DNA of 5,440 nt from Actinomycetes bacterium (GTDB lineage: Bacteria > Actinomycetota > Acidimicrobiia > Acidimicrobiales > Microtrichaceae), in the NCBI GenBank assembly GCA_023389745.1, contig JAEWED010000097.1, forward strand, positions 1 to 5,440, in the 5' to 3' direction. The notes below the pieces were generated by a model, which worked only from the letters and a program-made list of their open reading frames with translations, did no database searches and had not been told where the DNA came from. Positions 1 through 5,440 of this stretch are shown piece after piece. Every line of letters begins with the position of its first letter. The stretch's first letter is position 1. The position numbers were made by a program, and so were the translations under genes.

Positions 1-204
1 CTGGGTTGGAGCCAGACCGGCGGCGTGGGCGAGCCGGGTGTCGCGTCGGTGTCGGCGCCCGTGCTCGGCGGCGACGGCGAGGTGCTCGCCGCGATCAGCG
101 TCTCGGGCCCGATCGACCGCCTCGGCAAGCAGCCGGGGAAGGTGCACGGCGACGCCGTGCTGGCCGCCGCCTCACAGGTCCACGACGCACTGCGAGCAGG
201 TTGA
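1..204 (+). CDS. IclR-family transcriptional regulator, C-terminal fragment
   Basis: This is the last 67 codons of a gene that starts before the window; frame 1 is open to TGA at 202-204. The peptide has the pattern of the end of an IclR effector-binding domain: a GVGEPGVASVSAPV stretch, then a core strand reading VLAAISVSGP, then DRLG and a final alpha helix. In this family the C-terminal domain binds a small-molecule ligand and an N-terminal winged helix-turn-helix binds operator DNA; the latter lies outside the window, so ligand and targets cannot be inferred. The last three codons and the stop lie in the first copy of a 17-bp tandem repeat, so the repeat sets the extreme C-terminus. The gene converges with rsgA, leaving 76 bp between the two stops. 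The family call is fairly sure; the specific role is unknown. Confidence 0.82.
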   Translation: MGWSQTGGVGEPGVASVSAPVLGGDGEVLAAISVSGPIDRLGKQPGKVHGDAVLAAASQVHDALRAG

Positions 205-251
205 ACCAGCGAGCAGGTTGAACCAGCGCGCAGGTTGAACCAGCGCGCAGG
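194..251. repeat. Tandem 17-bp near-palindromic repeat, three copies plus a partial
   Basis: GAGCAGGTTGAACCAGC occurs at 194-210 and again, identically, at 211-227. A third copy at 228-244 differs only at its second base (GCGCAGGTTGAACCAGC), and 245-251 (GCGCAGG) begins a fourth. Each unit contains an imperfect dyad, GC-n-GGTT-n-AACC-n-GC, centred on a G. The array covers the stop codon of the IclR-type gene and fills about half of the gap to the convergent rsgA stop. It could be a slippage-expanded sequence, a clustered binding site, or part of a bidirectional transcript end. There is no T-tract, so a classic intrinsic terminator is not evident. Confidence 0.9.
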
Positions 252-280
252 CCGGGGCCGTCGGGGCTGTCCGGCAGCGG

Positions 281-1405
281 TCAGTCGAGCTCGTCGTCGA
301 GATCGTCGTCGATGCCGGTCTGGTCGTCGACGCGAAGGTCGCGGCGTGCGGCCTTGCGCTTGGCCCGTTGGTTCTTCTGGCGCCGCTGCTCGCGGCCGCG
401 CACCTCGAGCCCGTCCTCGAGGTCGTCGAGCTCGGCGGCGAGCGTCCGCCAGATCTCGACACGATCAGCGCCGATCTGCCCCGAGTCGATCGCCGCCACC
501 AGCCCACAGCCCGGTTCGGTGGTGTGGGTGCAGTCGTCGAAGCGGCACTGCTGCACGAACGCGACCAGGTCGTCGAAGGCCCGCTCCAGCCCCGCATCCG
601 CGTTCCACAGGCCGACGCCGCGGATGCCGGGGGTGTCGATGAGCAGCGAGCCGTCGGCGAGGGCGACGATCTGACCCGCCGTGGTCGTGTGACGGCCTCG
701 GCCGTCGGAGTCGCGCACCTCGGCGACCAGCTGCACCGGGCGGCCCGCGAGCGCGTTGACGAGCGTCGACTTCCCGGCGCCGGACGCGCCGAGCAGCGCG
801 ATGACGTGTCCGGGACCGCGCAGGTCCGCCAGCTCGTCGAGCCCACCGTCGTCGCGGGTCGACGTGCAGACGACGCGCACACCCGGGGCGAAGCGTCGGG
901 CATCGGTCAGCTGCCGTTCGATCTCGTCGTCGGCGACCAGATCGGCCTTGGTGAGCACGACCACGGGCTGCGCGCCGCTCTCCCAGGCGAGCACGAGCTC
1001 ACGGGCGAGGCGCAGCGGGTTCAGGCCGGGGTCCAGCGGCTGCAGGACGTAGACGAGGTCCATGTTCGCGGCGACCGCTCGGGACTGCAGCTGCAGCTGG
1101 TCGCGGGCGACCCCGGGTGAGCGACGCTCGAACACCGTCATGCGGGGCAGGATCGACTCGATGCGCCCTGCGACGGGATCGAGCCCGCAGACGTCTCCCA
1201 CCACCACTCGGCGCACGGCCTTGGCGGCGATCACCAGCCGTTCGTCGTCGGGGCGTTCGGCGACGGTGATGCCGCCCTTGTCGATGCGGGTGACCCGGCA
1301 CGGCACCAGCCCGTCCGCGCGGTGCTCGGCCCAGACCGCTGCCCAGTGCTCGTTCCAGCCCGGGGGCGCAGCGTCGGCGTCTGAGCTGGTGGCGGGGTCG
1401 GGCAT
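281..1405 (-). CDS. rsgA: Ribosome small-subunit-dependent GTPase RsgA (YjeQ)
   Basis: This 374-aa cytoplasmic GTPase checks and releases late 30S ribosomal subunits. The GTPase motifs appear in the circularly permuted order that marks the family: G4 LTKAD at residues 151-155, then G1 GASGAGKS at 206-213, a G2 threonine region RHTTT at about 238-242, and G3 DTPG at 257-260. Residues of about 33-95 form the N-terminal OB-fold. The C-terminal zinc site is intact as C287-x4-C292-x-H294-x5-C300. A very basic stretch (about 337-356) is followed by an acidic tail (about 360-374). The ATG at 1405 was chosen because the OB-fold follows at the usual distance. An in-frame ATG at 1465 would add 20 residues of no clear similarity and would run into the ribosome binding site of the divergent gene. 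No strong Shine-Dalgarno precedes 1405, so the start is slightly uncertain. Confidence 0.95.
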   Translation of the reverse strand: MPDPATSSDADAAPPGWNEHWAAVWAEHRADGLVPCRVTRIDKGGITVAERPDDERLVIAAKAVRRVVVGDVCGLDPVAGRIESILPRMTVFERRSPGVARDQLQLQSRAVAANMDLVYVLQPLDPGLNPLRLARELVLAWESGAQPVVVLTKADLVADDEIERQLTDARRFAPGVRVVCTSTRDDGGLDELADLRGPGHVIALLGASGAGKSTLVNALAGRPVQLVAEVRDSDGRGRHTTTAGQIVALADGSLLIDTPGIRGVGLWNADAGLERAFDDLVAFVQQCRFDDCTHTTEPGCGLVAAIDSGQIGADRVEIWRTLAAELDDLEDGLEVRGREQRRQKNQRAKRKAARRDLRVDDQTGIDDDLDDELD

Positions 1406-1476
1406 CGGGTGATCATGCTCGCGCACGTTGGTCGCAGGGCGCGGCGCACAACAGGACGAGCACATGGAGGCGGAAC
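1406..1476. promoter_or_regulatory. Divergent intergenic region between rsgA and the AhpD-like gene
   Basis: These 71 bp must hold the start signals of both divergent genes unless one is transcribed from further off. For the plus-strand gene, TTGGTC at 1428-1433 is a weak -35 candidate, but no clear -10 box follows at the right distance. For rsgA, CATGAT read on the minus strand (1412-1417) lies 6 nt before the ATG and could be a poor -10 for a leaderless transcript. A TGATCA palindrome lies at 1410-1415. The location is dictated by gene layout; the individual boxes are weak. Confidence 0.4.
1466..1470 (+). promoter_or_regulatory. Ribosome binding site of the AhpD-like gene
   Basis: GGAGG lies 6 nt before the ATG at 1477. 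It is a near-ideal Shine-Dalgarno at good spacing and supports that start over internal ATGs. Confidence 0.8.
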
Positions 1477-1935
1477 ATGTCGGAACAACGGATGGACATC
1501 TCGATCGCTGCCCCGGACGGGTTCAGGTCGGTGCTGGCGTTCGACAAGGTGGTGTCGGCGAACCTCGACCACGCGCTCTTCGAACTGGTCAAGCTGCGGG
1601 CCTCGATGATCAACGGCTGCGCGTTCTGCGTCGACATGCACACCACCGCGGCGCTGACCGCCGGCGAGGACGTGCGTCGGATCACCGCGGTCTCGGCGTG
1701 GCGTGAGTCGACCTACTTCACCCCGTCGGAGCGCGCCGCGCTGGCGCTGACCGACGAGCTGACCCGGCTGGGTGAGGACGGCGTGTCCGACGAGACATGG
1801 GCCGAGCTCCACGAGCACTTCGAATCCGACACCGTCGCGAACCTGGTGATGGGCGTCGCGGTCATCAACGTGTGGAACCGCATCGTGATGGCGACGCGCC
1901 TGCCGCCCGCACCGCTCGAGCCGCGCGCTCGATGA
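1477..1935 (+). CDS. AhpD-like / carboxymuconolactone decarboxylase family protein
   Basis: This 152-aa cytoplasmic protein has the alkylhydroperoxidase AhpD core. The segment ELVKLRASMINGCAFCVDMH (residues 36-55) carries E36, C48, C51 and H55. Their spacing (12, 3 and 4 residues) matches the Glu/CxxC/His proton-relay site known from Mycobacterium tuberculosis AhpD. The following segment with AVSAWRES and FTPSERAALALTDELTRL is the usual helix pair of the small stand-alone members. Such proteins form oligomers and perform thiol-dependent redox chemistry, often as weak peroxidases, but many have no known substrate. The site is intact, so thiol activity is plausible; true AhpD function with AhpC is not supported, since no ahpC lies nearby. 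The start has a strong GGAGG. The gene is divergent from rsgA and is followed after 130 bp by ppx on the same strand, with a possible hairpin terminator between. Confidence 0.88.
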   Translation: MSEQRMDISIAAPDGFRSVLAFDKVVSANLDHALFELVKLRASMINGCAFCVDMHTTAALTAGEDVRRITAVSAWRESTYFTPSERAALALTDELTRLGEDGVSDETWAELHEHFESDTVANLVMGVAVINVWNRIVMATRLPPAPLEPRAR

Positions 1936-1964
1936 CCCGCATGCGAGCCATGGATCGTGTCCGT

Positions 1965-1981
1965 CCGACGGCCCGCGTCGG
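1965..1981 (+). terminator. Candidate hairpin terminator after the AhpD-like gene
   Basis: CCGACG (1965-1970) and CGTCGG (1976-1981) form a perfect 6-bp GC-rich stem around a 5-nt loop, 29 nt after the AhpD-like stop. No T-run follows, so at best it is a stem-only terminator of the sort proposed for high-GC actinobacteria. It may equally be a chance inverted repeat in GC-rich DNA. Confidence 0.28.
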
Positions 1982-2010
1982 GGAACCCGTTCCGATCAGC
2001 CCCGACGGGC
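1971..2010 (+). other. Alternative inverted repeat upstream of ppx
   Basis: GCCCGCGTCGGGG (1971-1983) can pair with CCCCGACGGGC (2000-2010), giving 11 base pairs with a 2-nt bulge on the left side and a 16-nt loop. It shares bases with the shorter stem at 1965-1981, so the two cannot form together. The loop begins with AAC and overlaps a smaller dyad, GGAAC-CC-GTTCC (1982-1993). Whether any of these is used in RNA or as a protein-binding site is not known. Confidence 0.3.
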
Positions 2011-2052
2011 GGCGAGGGGGCAGGGGCGACGGGAGCTCGTGTCGTCGGCACG

Positions 2053-2058
2053 TACACT
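2053..2058 (+). promoter_or_regulatory. Candidate -10 box for a leaderless ppx transcript
   Basis: TACACT fits the actinobacterial TAnnnT pattern and ends 7 nt before the A of the ATG at 2066. A transcript from it would therefore begin at or next to the start codon. No Shine-Dalgarno precedes that ATG, which agrees with leaderless initiation. No good TTGACA-like -35 box was seen around 2030-2036. Confidence 0.4.
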
Positions 2059-2065
2059 CGGATCG

Positions 2066-3691
2066 ATGACGTCGGCCCTGGAACAGCGCTCGGGCGCCCA
2101 GGTGCCGGGCGCGCTGGCGGCGATCGACATCGGCACGAACTCGGTGCACATGCTGATCGCCCGGGTGGCGGGCAACGGCCGCTTCGAGGTGGTCACCCGC
2201 CAGAAGGAGATGGTCCGCCTGGGTTCCGGCCAGGGCGAGATGAAGGAGCTGGAACCCGCGGCGATCGATCGCGGCGTCGCTGCGCTCGCCCGGTGTCGTT
2301 CGCTCGCCGACTCCTTCGGTGCGCCGGTCGTCGCGGTCGCCACCTCGGCGGTTCGAGAGGCGCTGAACGCCGAGGAGTTCCTGAGCCGGGCGCGCGACGA
2401 GGCCGGCGTCGAGGTGCAGGTCATCTCCGGCTACGAAGAGGCCCGACTGATCCAGCTCGGTGTGCTGCAGGCGCTGCCCGTCTTCGACAAGCGCCTCGCG
2501 CTGATCGACGTGGGCGGCGGGTCGACCGAGGTGCTGCTCGGCTGGAAGGGCGCGGCGACCTACGCCCGCTCGATCAAGCTCGGCTCGCTGCGCATGACCC
2601 GCCGCTTCTTCCCCGACGGCGTCGTCGAGGGCGACGCCGTCGAGCGGTGCCGCGCCTACGTGGCCGCCCGGCTCGCCCCGATGATGCACGAGGTCGCCGA
2701 CCTGGAGCACGACATCGCGGTCGCCAGCTCCGGCACCGCCGAGGCGCTTGCCACGATGGCCTTCGCCCTGCGCGGCGTGGCGGCGCCACTGACGATGAAC
2801 GCCGCGACGATCACCCGCGCCGAGCTGGGCACGGTCATCGAGTCCCTCGCGGGTGCCCGCACCACCGAGGAGCGACGCAAGCTGCCCGGCATCGAGGACT
2901 CCCGCGCCGACATCCTGCTCGGCGGCGGGATCGTGTTGGAACAGGTCTGCGACGCCCTGCGCATCGACGAGCTGACGATCTCGGAGTACGCCTTGCGCGA
3001 GGGCGTGCTGCTCGACGCGCTGCACCGGCTGCAGGGTGGCACGCTGCACCACCTGTCGGACCTGCGGCGGCGTTCGGTGTTCCACCTCATGGAGCTGTGC
3101 GACGACGAACCGGAGCACTCCGTGCAGGTCGCCCGTCTGGCGCTCGCACTGCACGACGAGCTGGCCGATCGACTGGAGCTCGACGACGAGGACCGCGAGC
3201 TGCTCGAGGCGGCGGCGCTGCTGTGCAACGTCGGGCTGTTCATCTCGCACTCGAAGCACCACAAGCACAGCTACTACGTGATCCGGAACTCGGAGCACCT
3301 GATGGGCTTCACCGACAACGAGATCGAGGTGATCGCCCAGATCGCCCGCTACCACCGCAAGAGCCCACCGTCCGAGGACAAGCACCCGGAGTTCGCCGCG
3401 CTGCCCGCCGCCACCCGTGCGAAGGTGCGGTCCCTGGCAGCGATCCTGCGCGTGGCGATCGGCCTGGACCGCAACCACGACGGGGCGGTCGAGCAGCTGC
3501 GCGTCCGTGCCTCCGGCGATGTGCTCGAGATCCTGATCGCCCCTGCGCCGGGCAGCGATGACGACCTGGCGCTCGAGGCGTACTCGGCCAACGACCGCAG
3601 CCGGTTCCTCGCGGATCGCCTCGGCGCCCCGGTGCGGGTGTGCGTGGTCGAGCCCGAGACGGCCCTCGCGGCCGTTCCCGAGCTCGACTGA
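2066..3691 (+). CDS. Ppx/GppA family exopolyphosphatase / pppGpp phosphatase
   Basis: This 541-aa cytoplasmic enzyme belongs to the family that removes terminal phosphates from polyphosphate or converts pppGpp to ppGpp. The N-terminal actin-like (ASKHA) half shows DIGTNS at 21-26, SGYEEARLI at 121-129 with the expected catalytic glutamate, DVGGGSTE at 148-155, and SSGTAEAL at 221-228. The C-terminal HD-type half (about 335-530) has H351 in an EHSVQVA segment, CNVGLFISHSKHHKHSYY at 387-404, and RYHRK at 428-432. At the usual His-Asp/Glu position it has Cys387-Asn388. The length is that of the long two-domain form, so Ppx or dual activity is possible; sequence alone does not separate them. ATG 2066 was chosen because a -10-like box lies 7 nt upstream. 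GTG 2039 would add nine residues but has GGGAG only 3 nt before it. Its stop lies 12 bp from the convergent mscL stop. Confidence 0.93.
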   Translation: MTSALEQRSGAQVPGALAAIDIGTNSVHMLIARVAGNGRFEVVTRQKEMVRLGSGQGEMKELEPAAIDRGVAALARCRSLADSFGAPVVAVATSAVREALNAEEFLSRARDEAGVEVQVISGYEEARLIQLGVLQALPVFDKRLALIDVGGGSTEVLLGWKGAATYARSIKLGSLRMTRRFFPDGVVEGDAVERCRAYVAARLAPMMHEVADLEHDIAVASSGTAEALATMAFALRGVAAPLTMNAATITRAELGTVIESLAGARTTEERRKLPGIEDSRADILLGGGIVLEQVCDALRIDELTISEYALREGVLLDALHRLQGGTLHHLSDLRRRSVFHLMELCDDEPEHSVQVARLALALHDELADRLELDDEDRELLEAAALLCNVGLFISHSKHHKHSYYVIRNSEHLMGFTDNEIEVIAQIARYHRKSPPSEDKHPEFAALPAATRAKVRSLAAILRVAIGLDRNHDGAVEQLRVRASGDVLEILIAPAPGSDDDLALEAYSANDRSRFLADRLGAPVRVCVVEPETALAAVPELD

Positions 3692-3703
3692 ACACCCGGT
3701 CGG

Positions 3704-4087
3704 CTACTGCTTGGCGGCGATCTGCTCGAGCAGCGCCACCATCTTCTCCTCGTTGGTGGGTTCGACGTCTGCCTCCTGGCCGCGGGCACGGCGCTCGGCC
3801 AGGTGGTTCATCGGCGCGACGAGGATGAAGTACACCGCAGCCGCAGTGATCAGGAACGTCAGCAGCTGCGACACGACGTTGCCCCACAGGAACTCGGCGT
3901 CACCGATCGTCACGGACTTCTTCGCGAGGTCCTTCACCTCACCGGGCAGGATCAGCCCGACGAGCGGGTTGACGATGCCCTCGACGACGGCGTTGACGAC
4001 CTGGGTGAAGGCGGCACCGATGACGATGCCGACCGCCAGCTCGATCGCGTTGCCGCGCAGCACGAACTCTTTGAAGCCCTTGATCAC
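3704..4087 (-). CDS. mscL: Large-conductance mechanosensitive channel MscL
   Basis: This 127-aa inner-membrane channel opens under membrane tension and releases solutes during osmotic downshock; the family forms homopentamers. The N-terminus MIKGFKEFVLRGNAIELAVG is the family hallmark: an amphipathic N-terminal helix running into TM1 (about 13-42, with the glycine/alanine-rich pore-lining face GIVIGAAF). A short periplasmic loop (about 46-68) leads to TM2 (about 69-92, ending AVYFILVAPMN). A charged linker and a C-terminal helix (EEKMVALLEQIAAKQ) follow, the latter corresponding to the cytoplasmic bundle. The length is normal. The start is GTG at 4087, fixed by GGAGG six nt upstream and by conservation from the second residue on. 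The gene follows the ABC-F gene on the same strand after 68 bp and converges on ppx with 12 bp between stops. Confidence 0.96.
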   Translation of the reverse strand: MIKGFKEFVLRGNAIELAVGIVIGAAFTQVVNAVVEGIVNPLVGLILPGEVKDLAKKSVTIGDAEFLWGNVVSQLLTFLITAAAVYFILVAPMNHLAERRARGQEADVEPTNEEKMVALLEQIAAKQ

Positions 4088-4093
4088 GATGTA

Positions 4094-4098
4094 CCTCC
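4094..4098 (-). promoter_or_regulatory. Ribosome binding site deciding the mscL GTG start
   Basis: CCTCC on the plus strand reads GGAGG on the coding strand, 6 nt before the GTG at 4087. It supports this non-ATG start, which is also where similarity to MscL begins. Confidence 0.8.
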
Positions 4099-4117
4099 GT
4101 CGACGTCGATGGCGCTC

Positions 4118-4123
4118 ACGGTA
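4118..4123 (-). promoter_or_regulatory. Possible -10 box for mscL
   Basis: On the minus strand this reads TACCGT, which fits TAnnnT. It would place a transcript start near 4111, about 24 nt before the GTG and leaving room for the GGAGG. No convincing -35 box is seen. If real, mscL has its own promoter in the 68-bp gap rather than depending only on read-through from the ABC-F gene. Confidence 0.28.
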
Positions 4124-4155
4124 GCGGTCCCCACATCGGCCGGGATCGACACACC

Positions 4156-5440
<1,285 letters not shown>

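Noticed and set aside
194..251. CRISPR array or attachment site at the tandem repeat
   Set aside because: The units are 17 bp and directly adjacent with no spacers. No cas gene, integrase or tRNA is nearby.
252..280. GC-rich inverted repeat GCCGG/CCGGC as an rsgA terminator
   Set aside because: The stem is only 5 bp with a loop of about 15 nt and no T-tract, which is too weak to call in this base composition.
368..1120. Plus-strand frame of 250 codons opposite rsgA
   Set aside because: It is antisense to an intact RsgA with all GTPase and zinc motifs, and no ribosome binding site or recognisable domain is present.
1410..1415. TGATCA palindrome in the divergent promoter region as an operator
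   Set aside because: A 6-bp palindrome alone is too short and common to support an operator, and the flanking bases do not extend the symmetry convincingly.
1865..3478. Very long open frame (537 codons) on the minus strand opposite ppx
   Set aside because: It lies antisense to a clearly recognised Ppx/GppA gene, its translation is low-complexity (rich in His, Gln, Arg, Val, Asp) and shows no known motif. Such frames are expected in high-GC codon usage.
1957..3561. Long plus-strand frame (534 codons) overlapping ppx in another frame
   Set aside because: The translation is Arg/Gly/Ala-rich without domain motifs, while the overlapping frame has full Ppx/GppA motifs.

Overview
The window is GC-rich bacterial DNA with closely packed genes on both strands. 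Codons end mostly in G or C, there is little intergenic space, and at least one gene appears to have a leaderless start. The protein sequences (IclR-type regulator, two-domain Ppx/GppA, ABC-F protein, MscL) look actinobacterial (Actinomycetota). Acidimicrobiia or a related lineage is a guess from protein flavour only. No mobile element, CRISPR array, tRNA or rRNA was seen, and no gene-free stretch exceeds 300 bases.

Layout from left to right: (1) The last 67 codons of an IclR-family regulator (+) enter from the left edge. Its stop codon lies inside the first of three tandem copies of a 17-bp, nearly palindromic repeat. (2) rsgA (-) converges on that regulator and encodes the circularly permuted GTPase that matures the 30S ribosomal subunit. 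(3) A 71-bp divergent gap separates rsgA from a small AhpD-like carboxymuconolactone-decarboxylase-fold protein (+) that keeps the full Glu/CxxC/His site. (4) A 130-bp gap holds overlapping inverted repeats and a candidate leaderless promoter. It is followed by a 541-aa Ppx/GppA-family polyphosphatase / pppGpp phosphatase (+). (5) This gene ends 12 bp from the stop of a convergent mscL (-), a mechanosensitive channel gene. (6) Upstream of mscL on the same strand is an ABC-F ATPase (-), which runs off the right edge without its N-terminus.

The genes do not form one obvious pathway. Several relate to translation and stress: RsgA and ABC-F act at the ribosome, Ppx/GppA acts on polyphosphate or (p)ppGpp, MscL answers osmotic downshock, and the AhpD-like protein suggests thiol/peroxide chemistry. 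This is a loose housekeeping and stress theme rather than a recognised system, and no convincing undescribed multi-gene system was found. The points most worth a second look are the 17-bp repeat array at the regulator's stop codon, the degenerate HD signature in the Ppx C-terminal domain, the competing hairpins and leaderless start before ppx, and the acidic tail of RsgA.
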